Notes: a model not told the origin generated them from the letters alone. A DNA stretch of 20,230 nucleotides from JBOGWA01 sp050693155 (GCA_050693155.1 JBOGWA010000018.1:1-20230); one strand, 5' to 3'; positions 7,830 to 15,170 are shown, counted from the first letter of the stretch. A program made the numbers and translations.

Positions 7830-8672
7830 TTAGTTCGCCCCCGGCGGGGTCTTCGTACTGTCGACCTTCCCGGCTGCCTCCACGTTGCGCTGGATCGGGC
7901 GGTACCCGCCCGTCCTCCTGGCGATGGAGTCGGTCATGCGCGGCGAGATCGCGAGCATGACGTCCCCCAAACGGGGAAGGACGCCGCAGACGAGAATCTC
8001 CGCAAGGTCCCGCTCGATCGCCTTCGCAACGGCTTCGCCGACCTTGTGTGGGGTCGTCCAACTCCCGGCGCGTGGCTTTTTCTTCTCACCATGGCGGGCG
8101 TACATCCCCGCTTCGACGACGTAGCCGGGGCAAACGACCGAGACGCCGACTCCGGTCCCACGCAGCTCGGAGCGGACGGAGAGTGAGAATCCAACCAGTC
8201 CGAACTTGGTGGCTGAGTACACCGAGTTGTAGGGAAGCGGGACCTTCCCGGCGAGGGAGGCGATGTTGACAACCTGACCGTGACCTCGTTCGAGCATCCC
8301 CGGCACGGCGAGGAGCGTCATCTGGATCGTGCTCTCGAGGTTCGTCGTGACGATCCGGTGAACGTCCTCGGGCGTGAAGTCCGGGAACCGTCCGAGCACC
8401 TCCATGCCGGCGTTGTTCACGAGGATGTCGACCGGACCGGACTCCTGCGCCGCCTCGAAGATCCGCCGTCGGTCCTTCGCCTCGTTCACGTCGGCCGCCA
8501 CGCTCGCGACATGCCCGTTGCTCTGGAAGGAACGCTCCACTAGCTCGAGGTCACCGGCGGAGCGGGCGGTCAGCGTGACCTTCGCCCCTCGCGCGAGCAA
8601 TGACTTGGCGATGTACGGCCCGATGCCCCGCGATCCTCCCGTGACGACGGCGTTCGCTCCTCTGATCTCCAT
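7830..8672 (-). CDS. Short-chain dehydrogenase/reductase (SDR)
   Basis: This 280-aa classical SDR has the cofactor motif TGGSRGIG (11-18), NNAG (86-89), catalytic Ser139 (NIASLAG) and Tyr152-x3-Lys156 (YSATK). After strand 2 the residue pattern LTARSAG has Arg37, which usually favours NADP(H) over NAD(H). A C-terminal extension after about residue 220 (KAIERDLAEILVCGVLPRLGDVML...) is typical of SDRs annotated as DltE- or FabG-like. The substrate is unknown, possibly a lipid or acyl compound given the neighbours. ATG 8672 has an excellent ribosome binding site. It is divergent from the acyl-CoA dehydrogenase operon with only 46 nt between starts, so the two may be co-regulated. Confidence 0.9.
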   Translation of the reverse strand: MEIRGANAVVTGGSRGIGPYIAKSLLARGAKVTLTARSAGDLELVERSFQSNGHVASVAADVNEAKDRRRIFEAAQESGPVDILVNNAGMEVLGRFPDFTPEDVHRIVTTNLESTIQMTLLAVPGMLERGHGQVVNIASLAGKVPLPYNSVYSATKFGLVGFSLSVRSELRGTGVGVSVVCPGYVVEAGMYARHGEKKKPRAGSWTTPHKVGEAVAKAIERDLAEILVCGVLPRLGDVMLAISPRMTDSIARRTGGYRPIQRNVEAAGKVDSTKTPPGAN

Positions 8673-8679
8673 TGCGCTG

Positions 8680-8687
8680 ACCTCCTT
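8680..8687 (-). promoter_or_regulatory. Strong ribosome binding site of the SDR gene
   Basis: On the minus strand AAGGAGGT lies 7 nt before ATG 8672, a full-consensus anti-SD match that fixes the start. Confidence 0.7.
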
Positions 8688-8703
8688 CGGTTGTTCGGGC
8701 GGT

Positions 8704-8709
8704 TATCGT
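8704..8709 (+). promoter_or_regulatory. -10-like box of the acyl-CoA dehydrogenase operon
   Basis: TATCGT lies 9 nt before ATG 8719 in the 46-nt divergent gap. It predicts a transcript starting 1-3 nt before the ATG. No Shine-Dalgarno is present, and the -35 would overlap the SDR leader. Confidence 0.4.
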
Positions 8710-8718
8710 AGGCCCGCG

Positions 8719-9903
8719 ATGACTGAGGGTTCCAGGCGAGCCCCGATCGATCCCGTGGACTTCCTCGAGGTCGACTCGCTGCTCTCCGACGAGGAGCGAA
8801 TGATCCGAGATACCGTCCGGGGCTTTGTTCGCGACCGCGTCCTCCCCGAGATCAGGGATTGGTTCGAGCGCGGGGTCTTTCCGGTCGAGCTCGTCAAGGA
8901 GATCGCCGCGATGGAGCTCCTCGGCATGCACCTCACCGGGTACGGCTGCGCCGGGGTGAACGCCGTCAGCTACGGGCTCGCGTGTCGGGAAATGGAGGCG
9001 GGCGACAGCGGCTTTCGATCGTTCGTTTCCGTCCAGGGTTCGCTCTGCATGTTCCCGATCTGGGCCTACGGGTCGGAGGAGCAGAAGCGGGAGTGGCTTC
9101 CGCGGATGGCTCAAGGAGAGGTGGTCGGGTGCTTCGGGCTCACCGAGCACGATGCCGGAAGCGACCCTGCGAGCATGCGCACGAGCGCTCGGCGAGACGG
9201 GAAGGACTGGATCGTCTCGGGCTCGAAGATGTGGATCACCAATGGCGGGATCGCCGATCTCGCGATCGTCTGGGCACAGACCGAGGAGGGCATCCGCGCA
9301 TTCCTCGTCCCGCGTGACACTGCGGGGTTCTCCACCAGCGACATCGAGCAGAAGCTCTCCCTCCGGGCTTCGGTCACCTCGGAGCTCGTCTTCGACGACT
9401 GCCGGCTTCCCGAGGATGCCGTGCTTCCGGGCGTCACCGGGATGAAGGGTCCGCTCTCGTGTCTCTCGGAGGCCAGATACGGGATTGTGTGGGGGGCCGT
9501 CGGCGCCGCCCGGGCCTGCTACGAGTCGGCGCTCGAGCACGCGAAGACCCGCACGCAGTTCGGGAAGCCGCTCGGAGCGTTCCAGCTCACCCAACAGAAG
9601 CTGGCGAACATGCTCGTCGAGCTGAACAAGGCGGCGCTCGTCGCCCTGCACCTCGGGCGGATGAAGGACGAGAACCGGCTTCAGCCCCAGCACGTGTCGT
9701 TCGGAAAGCTCAACAATGTTCGCGAGGCGCTCGCCATCGCCCGGGAAGCGCGGACGATCCTGGGCGCGAGCGGGATTACGCTCGAGTACCCCGTGATCCG
9801 ACACATGAACAACCTGGAGTCGATCCTCACGTATGAAGGAACGAGCGAGATCCACTCGCTCATCCTTGGGGAGGCCGTCACGGGTCTCAGGGCCTACGAA
9901 TGA
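8719..9903 (+). CDS. Acyl-CoA dehydrogenase, glutaryl-CoA dehydrogenase-like
   Basis: This 394-aa FAD-dependent acyl-CoA dehydrogenase removes hydrogens at C2-C3 of an acyl-CoA and passes electrons to ETF. Motifs include GCFGLTEHDAGSDP (137-150), WITNG (172-176), KTRTQFGKPLGAFQL (276-290) and the catalytic base Glu373 in TYEGTSEIHSLILG. It fits the glutaryl-CoA dehydrogenase branch. The block E93-x6-R100-S101 in EMEAGDSGFRSFVSVQGSL aligns with human GCDH Glu87, Arg94 and Ser95, of which Arg94 and Ser95 hold the substrate carboxylate. Glutaryl-CoA or a similar dicarboxyl-CoA is therefore plausible but unproven. The frame is open upstream to 8374, but that would overlie the SDR gene; ATG 8719 gives the family N-terminus. 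The stop overlaps the next gene's start (ATGA, 9900-9903). Confidence 0.9.
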   Translation: MTEGSRRAPIDPVDFLEVDSLLSDEERMIRDTVRGFVRDRVLPEIRDWFERGVFPVELVKEIAAMELLGMHLTGYGCAGVNAVSYGLACREMEAGDSGFRSFVSVQGSLCMFPIWAYGSEEQKREWLPRMAQGEVVGCFGLTEHDAGSDPASMRTSARRDGKDWIVSGSKMWITNGGIADLAIVWAQTEEGIRAFLVPRDTAGFSTSDIEQKLSLRASVTSELVFDDCRLPEDAVLPGVTGMKGPLSCLSEARYGIVWGAVGAARACYESALEHAKTRTQFGKPLGAFQLTQQKLANMLVELNKAALVALHLGRMKDENRLQPQHVSFGKLNNVREALAIAREARTILGASGITLEYPVIRHMNNLESILTYEGTSEIHSLILGEAVTGLRAYE

Positions 9904-11165
9904 AACGAGCCCTGGTTGCCGGACTGGTGGTACTTATGATGGCGTTTGCTCCGCTCGCCCGCGGCCAGGGCGCCGGCGGCCCGCCGGCGGGCGAGATGTC
10001 GGAGAACGTCGAGTTCGTGGCGAACATCCCCGAGATGGCCTCGGCGATCGCGCTTGGCTTCATCGGCGACACGATGTTCGTCTCGACCGTTCACGGCCTC
10101 TACGCCTACGGAATCTCCGACCCGGGCGCGCCGAGTCTCATCGGGGCGCTTCCCATGTACATCTGGGAAAACGAGGACATGGACGTTGACCCGGCCAGGA
10201 ACTACGTGTTCATCAGTCGGGACCCCCGCGGGTTCACCTCGCCGGGAACGACGGCCTTCCCGTACGGCGCCGTGCACATCATCGACGCCTCCAACCCGCA
10301 TGCCTTGACGCAACTCAACGTGTTCACGCTCCCGTCGGGCCACACCTCCACCTGCGTCAACGGTTGCGACTTCCTGTGGACCGGCGGCCCGGCGACCGGG
10401 GCTACCCAGCCGACCGAGTGGGGCGGACGGCCGGTCTTCGCGACCGATATCACGGATCCCATGAACCCCATCGCGTGCCCCGATCCGATTGATACCGGAC
10501 GAAACGACGGGAGAACCGACTACGCGCACGACGTATCGGTGGATGCAAACGGGATCGCCTGGGTCTCCGGTCGGGGAGGGGTGCGCGGCTACTGGACCGA
10601 AGGCCGCCACGTGAATCCGCTGACTGGCAAGCGCGAGCTGGCAACCGGGTGCGACCCGATTCCGTACGCCGGTGGGGGAACTCCCGAGGAGGCCACTCCG
10701 TCCACGTTCATGCACAACGCCTGGCACAACGTCAAGGCGCGGGTCGAGGGCCGCCGCGGCGATGTCCTGTACGCGAGCGAAGAGAACGTGACGACCGAAT
10801 GTGCGAGCTCCGGTCGGTTCGTGACCTACGACCTGCTGGGTTCCTACGACGGCGAGGGCTGGATCGACATCGATCAGACGCATTTCCGGATGCGCGCCTT
10901 GGACGTCTGGACCCCGGAAGGCGAGGAAGGCTCGACGGGGTGCGACTCGGCGCACTGGTTCCAGGATCGCGGTGATTTCATGCTGGCGGTTGCGTTCTAC
11001 GGTCAGGGGACGCGGTTCCTCGATGTGTCCAACCCCAAGAAGATCCAGCAGGTCGGCTACTACCGCCCGGATGACGCAAGCGCGTGGGCGGCCTACTGGC
11101 ACGACGGGTACGTCTACGTTCCCGACTTCACGCGCGGGGTCGACATCCTTCGCTTCGACGGTTGA
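9900..11165 (+). CDS. Secreted LVIVD-repeat beta-propeller protein (paralogue 2)
   Basis: This 421-aa protein has a signal peptide (MKRALVAGLVVLMMAFAPLARG, cleavage about residue 22-24) followed by propeller repeats: LYAYGISDPGAPSLIGAL (67-84), VHIIDASNPHALTQL (125-139), TRFLDVSNPKKIQQVGYY (371-388) and FTRGVDILRF (410-419). It matches paralogue 1 at HTSTC-x3-C (148-156), AHDV (209-212), a His near 272, C348-x3-H352-WF and GTRFL (370-374). It carries extra insertions, including a segment around 225-265. The start codon overlaps the acyl-CoA dehydrogenase stop by 4 nt. This tight coupling of an exported propeller with a cytoplasmic flavoprotein is unusual and argues for a shared process. The TGA stop overlaps the TTG start of the next gene. 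Confidence 0.85.
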   Translation: MKRALVAGLVVLMMAFAPLARGQGAGGPPAGEMSENVEFVANIPEMASAIALGFIGDTMFVSTVHGLYAYGISDPGAPSLIGALPMYIWENEDMDVDPARNYVFISRDPRGFTSPGTTAFPYGAVHIIDASNPHALTQLNVFTLPSGHTSTCVNGCDFLWTGGPATGATQPTEWGGRPVFATDITDPMNPIACPDPIDTGRNDGRTDYAHDVSVDANGIAWVSGRGGVRGYWTEGRHVNPLTGKRELATGCDPIPYAGGGTPEEATPSTFMHNAWHNVKARVEGRRGDVLYASEENVTTECASSGRFVTYDLLGSYDGEGWIDIDQTHFRMRALDVWTPEGEEGSTGCDSAHWFQDRGDFMLAVAFYGQGTRFLDVSNPKKIQQVGYYRPDDASAWAAYWHDGYVYVPDFTRGVDILRFDG

Positions 11166-12301
11166 ATCTGGAGGGGTATCGGGAAGAGTTTCCCGTCGTT
11201 GCGCGGAAGGCCTACCTGATCAGCGCCTCGCTGGGTCCCTTGTCGCTTCGGTCCAAGCGATATCTGGACGAGTACCTGGGCGCCTGGGAGGAGATGGGCG
11301 CGCCGGAGCCGGTGTGGTTCGAGCACATCTTCCCGAGGATCCGCCGTGTGAAGCAGCTCTTCGCCGATCTCGTTGGGGCCGACCCCACCGAACTTGCGAT
11401 CACGACGAATGTCTCGCTCGCCCTTTCCTCCATCGTCTCCTGCCTCGACTTCGAAGGGCAGCGGAACCGGATCGTGACGACGGACCTCGACTTCCCAACC
11501 GAAGTCCAGGTCTTCCGCGCACAGGAGCGTCGCGGCGCGGAGGTCGTCGTCCTCGGAAGCCCGGACGGATTGACCGTCCCGCTGGAGGCGTTCGCGGCCG
11601 CGATCGACGAACGAACGGCGCTCGTCTGCGTGAATCGTGTGCTGTACCGATCGAGCGCGCTGCTCGATGCCGCCGAGATCTGCCGGCTCGCCCGAGAGGC
11701 CGGCGCCTTGTCGGTTGTCGACGATTTTCACGGGGCCGGCGTCATCCCCGTAGACGTCCACACGCTCGGCTGCGACTTCTACACAACGGGAGTGCTGAAG
11801 TGGCTCTGCGGCGGACCGGGTCTGGCGTTCCTCTACGCGCGCGAGGAGCTCCTGACCGAGCTCGAGCCGACCGTCACGGGCTGGTGGGGGCAACGCGAGC
11901 CCTTCGCGTTTGGCCTCGATCTCGACTTCCATCCAACTGCCAGGAGACTCGAGACCGGGACGCATCCGGCGCCGGTCCCTTACATCGCTCAGGGCGGCCT
12001 CGAGATCATCGCCGAAGCCGCACCGCGGCGGATCCGAGCGCGACAGGGGGAGCTGACCGACCTCGTGATCGAGAGGGCCGATGCCGCCGGTCTCCCGGTG
12101 CGCACCCCTCGAGACCGAGCCGCGCGCGGGGGCGTCGTGAACGTTGGCGTGGGACCGAGCGCAGCGAAGATCGCAGAGGAGCTCTACGCGCGCGATGTCT
12201 GTGTCGACGCGCGCCAGGACGGACTCCGGATCGCGCCGCACTTCTTCAACACCGAGGCCGACATCGGTCGCCTCTTCGACGAGTTGGCCTCCCTCCTGTA
12301 G
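11162..12301 (+). CDS. Class V PLP-dependent enzyme (kynureninase/cysteine desulfurase-like)
   Basis: This 379-aa fold-type I PLP enzyme belongs to the aminotransferase class V superfamily. The PLP lysine is probably Lys213 in FYTTGVLKWLCGGPGLAFLY, which resembles the kynureninase pattern of Lys followed by GGPG. Asp187 in VVDDFHGAG should hold the pyridine nitrogen, with His190 stacking. FPTEVQVF (111-118) resembles the kynureninase FPTD segment. No Cys equivalent to the cysteine desulfurase nucleophile is clear. The substrate is unknown: kynureninase-like hydrolase, desulfurase-like or aminotransferase activity are all possible. The frame is open upstream to an ATG at 11084 inside the previous gene. 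I prefer TTG 11162, which overlaps the previous TGA by 3 nt (TTGA) and gives MNLEGYREEFP. No Shine-Dalgarno is obvious, so translation is probably coupled. Confidence 0.8.
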   Translation: MNLEGYREEFPVVARKAYLISASLGPLSLRSKRYLDEYLGAWEEMGAPEPVWFEHIFPRIRRVKQLFADLVGADPTELAITTNVSLALSSIVSCLDFEGQRNRIVTTDLDFPTEVQVFRAQERRGAEVVVLGSPDGLTVPLEAFAAAIDERTALVCVNRVLYRSSALLDAAEICRLAREAGALSVVDDFHGAGVIPVDVHTLGCDFYTTGVLKWLCGGPGLAFLYAREELLTELEPTVTGWWGQREPFAFGLDLDFHPTARRLETGTHPAPVPYIAQGGLEIIAEAAPRRIRARQGELTDLVIERADAAGLPVRTPRDRAARGGVVNVGVGPSAAKIAEELYARDVCVDARQDGLRIAPHFFNTEADIGRLFDELASLL

Positions 12302-12311
12302 GGTGGCGCGG

Positions 12312-13241
12312 ATGCTTTCGCGGACGGTCGACCTCGACGGCCCCGTCCACTACCTGGACTTCGGAGGTAACGGACCCGCGTTCGTGCTCGTCCACGGGCT
12401 CGGCGGCTCCCACCCGAACTGGCTCGCGGTCGGCCCCGGGCTCGCCGAGCACGGCCGCACCCTCGCGCCGGACCTGGTGGGGTTCGGCCGGACGCCTCCT
12501 GCCGGCCGGCCGATGACTCTCGGAGGTCACCTCACGCTGCTCGAGAGCTTCCTCGGGAACGTCGTGGGGGGGCCTGCGATCCTGGTCGGGAACTCAACGG
12601 GCGGCGCCCTCTCCGTCCTTCTGGCGGCAACGCGGCCGGACCTCGCCGCGGGACTCGTGCTCGTCAACCCGGCGCTGCCGGTGCGCCCCCGCTACCCGTC
12701 GGACCCGCTCGTCATCAAGGCGTTCGCCGCCTACGGACTTCCGGGATTCGGCGCGTCGTTCATCCGCCGACACCGGGATCGGCTCGGGCCAGAGGGGATG
12801 GTCCGTGAGACCCTGGAGCTCTGCTGTAGTGACGTGAACCGGGTTCCCGCCGACGTGTTCGACGCGCACGTCGCGTTTGCCCGCGAGCGGTTCGAGATGC
12901 CGTGGGCCGACGAGGCGTTCCTCAAGACAGCGCGGTCACTGATGCGCTTCATCTTCAACCGACCCCAATACCACAAGACCGTTCGGCAAATCACGGCTCC
13001 GACGCTTCACATCCACGGGGCAGCGGATCGCCTCGTACGGATTGGCTCCGCACGACAGTTCGCTCGGATCCGTCCCGACTGGACGTTCGTCTCGATCAAG
13101 GGTGTTGGACACGTCCCCATGCTCGAGGCCCCGGACCGATTTCTAGAGGCCGTCTCAACGTGGCTCGCCGGTCGAGGCCGCGCCGCGCTGCTGGCCGCGA
13201 TGCCGGAGCCGGGTCGTCGGGCGAGCGCGGCCCGCGCCTGA
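12312..13241 (+). CDS. Alpha/beta hydrolase
   Basis: This 309-aa alpha/beta hydrolase has the oxyanion motif HGLGG (28-32), DLVGFGRT (54-61), nucleophile Ser95 in GNSTGG (93-98), probable acid Asp239 (HGAADRLV) and His267 (GVGHVPMLEAPDRF). A helical lid occupies roughly 125-220. The basic Ala/Arg-rich C-terminal tail is probably unstructured. It is the fourth gene of the acyl-CoA dehydrogenase operon, 10 nt after the PLP enzyme. ATG 12312 has a weak AGGGTGG 5 nt upstream; GTG 12303 is an alternative adding three residues. The family includes esterases and C-C bond hydrolases, and thioester or ester hydrolysis would fit an acyl-CoA pathway. Its stop lies 8 nt from the convergent WS/DGAT gene. 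Confidence 0.88.
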   Translation: MLSRTVDLDGPVHYLDFGGNGPAFVLVHGLGGSHPNWLAVGPGLAEHGRTLAPDLVGFGRTPPAGRPMTLGGHLTLLESFLGNVVGGPAILVGNSTGGALSVLLAATRPDLAAGLVLVNPALPVRPRYPSDPLVIKAFAAYGLPGFGASFIRRHRDRLGPEGMVRETLELCCSDVNRVPADVFDAHVAFARERFEMPWADEAFLKTARSLMRFIFNRPQYHKTVRQITAPTLHIHGAADRLVRIGSARQFARIRPDWTFVSIKGVGHVPMLEAPDRFLEAVSTWLAGRGRAALLAAMPEPGRRASAARA

Positions 13242-13249
13242 GGTACGGC

Positions 13250-14641
13250 CTAGACGCTTGCGGCTTTCTTGAGATCCTGGAATGCGGATTGCAGCCCGTC
13301 GGCCAGGACCTCGATGTCGGGAAGAGCATCCCAGTCGCTCGTGAAGCCGAATCCCATCGTGCCGGACAGGCTGGTGACGGCGACCGAGAGGCCGGTCGTC
13401 TCGGCGAGGGGCATGACCGGGTAGTAGGCGATGAGGCGGGCCCTCGCGAGGTAGAGGGGGATCTGCGGCCCCGGCACGTTGGAGACCACGAGGTTGGCGA
13501 ATCGTTGCCTGGCCAACAACCGGGCCGCCAGCGCGTGAAGAGTCGGCGGGGCCCATTTCGTGAGGTTGATCAATGCCGTGGCGGCGACGGCGGCGTGCGA
13601 AGACTTCAAGTCCCCGGTGGCGGCGACCACCTTTTTCAGGCGGGCGGCCGGCTTCATCGGGCCGACAGGGAGGTCGACGAAGATCGAGGACACCTGGTTC
13701 CCGAGCGCCATCCGTTGTGACTCGTCGCGTGTCGAGACGGGAACCATGGCCCGGAGGGTCATCCCACGGCTCGCGATCCCCCTAGCCTTGAGGAGCTCGT
13801 GGAGCGCGCTCGCGACGGCGGCGAGGATCACGTCGTTCACCTTCCCGCCGAGGGCGTTCTTGATCGCCTTGGCGTCCGAAACGGGAACCTCGGTCATCGC
13901 GAATCGACGGGCCGCACCAACGGTGACGTCGAAGGGACCGCGTGAGGCAAGTCCCGTCGCCGCCATCGTGCCGAGCCCACCGAGGACACGCCGAGCCCGG
14001 TCGATGATGATCTGGGGTGTCTGGATCGCGAGCGCCGCGTTCTCCACGACCGAACGCACCGGATGGCTCACCGTTTCGACGAGCGCCTCGCGGAGGAGTT
14101 CCAGGGGACTGGGCTCCGGGGCCGGCTTCCACGGCTCGGGCCTGACCCTTCTCGGCTTCTCGGCAAAATCGAATAGGACCGTCCCGATGTCCATCCCACT
14201 GATGCCGTCAATCATGGCGTGGTGCACCTTTGTGAAGACCGCGACGTGGCCATCTTCGAGGCCTTCGATCAGGTAGGCCTCCCAGAGCGGCTTCGATCGA
14301 TCCAGCGGCCGGGAGTGGACGCGCTGCACCTGATCGGTGAGCTCTCGCATTCCTCCGGGTGAGGGAAGCGCCGCACGGCGGATGTGGAAGTCGAGATCGA
14401 AGTGTGCGTCGTCGACCCAGACCGGCCGCCCGGCTCCAAGCGGCACGAAGACCACCTTCTGGCGGAACCGGGGGACGAGATGGATCCGGTCCGAGATCAG
14501 GCTGGCCAGCTCATCGAGAGAGAGTCGACCTTTCGGATGCGTCGAAGGATCCAGAATGGCGACGCCGCCCACGTGCATGTGGACGTTCGGCTGCTCGAGA
14601 TAGAGAAACGAGGCATCGAGGGGACTCAACCGCTCCGCCAT
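13250..14641 (-). CDS. Wax ester synthase / diacylglycerol acyltransferase (WS/DGAT)
   Basis: This 463-aa protein is a bacterial WS/DGAT that esterifies acyl-CoA to a long-chain alcohol or diacylglycerol, making storage wax or triacylglycerol at the membrane-lipid body surface. The catalytic motif HHAMIDG is at 140-146, with PLW at 118-120. The N-terminal block LSPLDASFLYLE and C-terminal NLVVSNVPGPQIPLYLARARL, YPVMPLAETTGLSVAVTSL are family hallmarks. Length is normal. The frame is open to 15238, but that would cover the regulator and small-protein genes. ATG 14641 gives the correct N-terminus and has GGGAGGT upstream. It is divergent from the XRE regulator, and the 105-nt gap carries a 34-bp perfect inverted repeat. 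Linkage to a lipid-body-type protein supports a storage role. Confidence 0.93.
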   Translation of the reverse strand: MAERLSPLDASFLYLEQPNVHMHVGGVAILDPSTHPKGRLSLDELASLISDRIHLVPRFRQKVVFVPLGAGRPVWVDDAHFDLDFHIRRAALPSPGGMRELTDQVQRVHSRPLDRSKPLWEAYLIEGLEDGHVAVFTKVHHAMIDGISGMDIGTVLFDFAEKPRRVRPEPWKPAPEPSPLELLREALVETVSHPVRSVVENAALAIQTPQIIIDRARRVLGGLGTMAATGLASRGPFDVTVGAARRFAMTEVPVSDAKAIKNALGGKVNDVILAAVASALHELLKARGIASRGMTLRAMVPVSTRDESQRMALGNQVSSIFVDLPVGPMKPAARLKKVVAATGDLKSSHAAVAATALINLTKWAPPTLHALAARLLARQRFANLVVSNVPGPQIPLYLARARLIAYYPVMPLAETTGLSVAVTSLSGTMGFGFTSDWDALPDIEVLADGLQSAFQDLKKAASV

Positions 14642-14645
14642 GCAA

Positions 14646-14652
14646 CCTCCCG
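14646..14652 (-). promoter_or_regulatory. Ribosome binding site of the WS/DGAT gene
   Basis: On the minus strand GGGAGGT lies 4 nt before ATG 14641. It decides the start within a frame that is open much further upstream. Confidence 0.6.
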
Positions 14653-14714
14653 ACCCCGCTGGGATGCCATCGTCCTCTTGCGGGGGGTCGGTGGTCAACC
14701 CGGGGTCCGGTCTG

Positions 14715-14748
14715 ATACCACGTGCTTGGAATACCAAGCACGTGGTAT
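14715..14748. promoter_or_regulatory. Perfect inverted repeat, probable operator O1 between WS/DGAT and XRE genes
   Basis: Two 15-bp arms, ATACCACGTGCTTGG and its exact complement, flank the 4-nt spacer AATA. The inner 18 bp (14723-14740, TGCTTGG-AATA-CCAAGCA) recur with only two changes at 15188-15205, over the promoter of the small lipid-body-like gene. Its right end overlaps the TATGAT -10 box of the XRE gene. On the minus strand TTGGAG (14757-14752) and TATTCC (14733-14728), 18 nt apart, resemble a weak promoter towards WS/DGAT. It is most simply read as an autoregulatory operator for the adjacent XRE protein that may also control WS/DGAT. Confidence 0.8.
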
Positions 14749-14751
14749 GAT
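14746..14751 (+). promoter_or_regulatory. -10 box of the XRE regulator, leaderless type
   Basis: TATGAT lies 7 nt before ATG 14759 and overlaps the end of operator O1. No Shine-Dalgarno precedes the ATG, so the mRNA is probably leaderless. Protein bound to O1 would block this promoter. Confidence 0.5.
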
Positions 14752-14758
14752 CTCCAAT

Positions 14759-15160
14759 ATGGCTGAGAGCGTGGGCAAACGCGCCGAGAAGATCGGCAAG
14801 GGGATCGGCCAACGAGCTGAGGACATCGGCAAGGGCATCGGAGACTTCATCCACGAGCAGCGTCGGCTCGCGGGACTCTCGCTTCGCCACCTCTCCGAGC
14901 TCGCGAAGGTCTCGAACGCCTATCTGAGCCAGATCGAGCGTGGGATCTACAAGCCCTCCGCGAAGGTGCTGAAGCACGTGGCCGAGGCACTCGACATCTC
15001 GGCCGAGAACCTCTACACGGCGGCGGGACTCCTCGACACTGAGGATGACAGGGGGGAGACCCCCGACGTCGAGAAGGCGGTCCGCCTCGACCGCCGCCTC
15101 ACGACCGAGCAGAAGGAGACCCTCATTCGCGTGTACCGGGGCCTGGTCGAGCAGTCCTAA
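14759..15160 (+). CDS. XRE-family regulator with N-terminal 11-residue repeats (Rv0474/MLDSR-like)
   Basis: This 133-aa protein has a lambda-repressor-type helix-turn-helix at about 31-87 (EQRRLAGLSLRHLSELAKVS, then NAYLSQIERGIYKPSAKVLK). The C-terminus (101-133) is a short charged helical region. Residues 7-28 are two copies of an 11-residue unit, KRAEKIGKGIG and QRAEDIGKGIG, ahead of the DNA-binding domain. The gene precedes a phasin/HBHA-like gene, the same arrangement as Rv0474-hbhA in M. tuberculosis and MLDSR-MLDS in Rhodococcus lipid droplets, as I recall them. It probably binds O1 (own promoter) and O2 (next gene). An ATG at 14747 is in frame, but 14759 fits the -10 box better. Role by analogy: storage-lipid-linked repressor. 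Confidence 0.85.
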   Translation: MAESVGKRAEKIGKGIGQRAEDIGKGIGDFIHEQRRLAGLSLRHLSELAKVSNAYLSQIERGIYKPSAKVLKHVAEALDISAENLYTAAGLLDTEDDRGETPDVEKAVRLDRRLTTEQKETLIRVYRGLVEQS

Positions 15161-15170
15161 AGAAAGAGAC

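Noticed and set aside
8551..9855. 434-residue open frame on the minus strand opposite the acyl-CoA dehydrogenase
   Set aside because: It is a GC-rich antisense shadow: Arg/Glu/Leu-rich, no family motif, and it lies opposite a well-recognised enzyme.
9894..11102. 402-residue minus-strand open frame opposite the second LVIVD gene
   Set aside because: The plus-strand frame has a signal peptide and repeats shared with a paralogue; the antisense frame has no recognisable features.
14690..14696. TTGACC on the minus strand as a -35 for WS/DGAT
   Set aside because: No acceptable -10 hexamer lies 16-19 nt downstream, so it was not listed as a promoter.
14384..14758. Upstream extension of the XRE regulator frame
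   Set aside because: It would overlap the WS/DGAT start, run through the palindromic operator and lacks XRE-like sequence. The -10 box points to ATG 14759.
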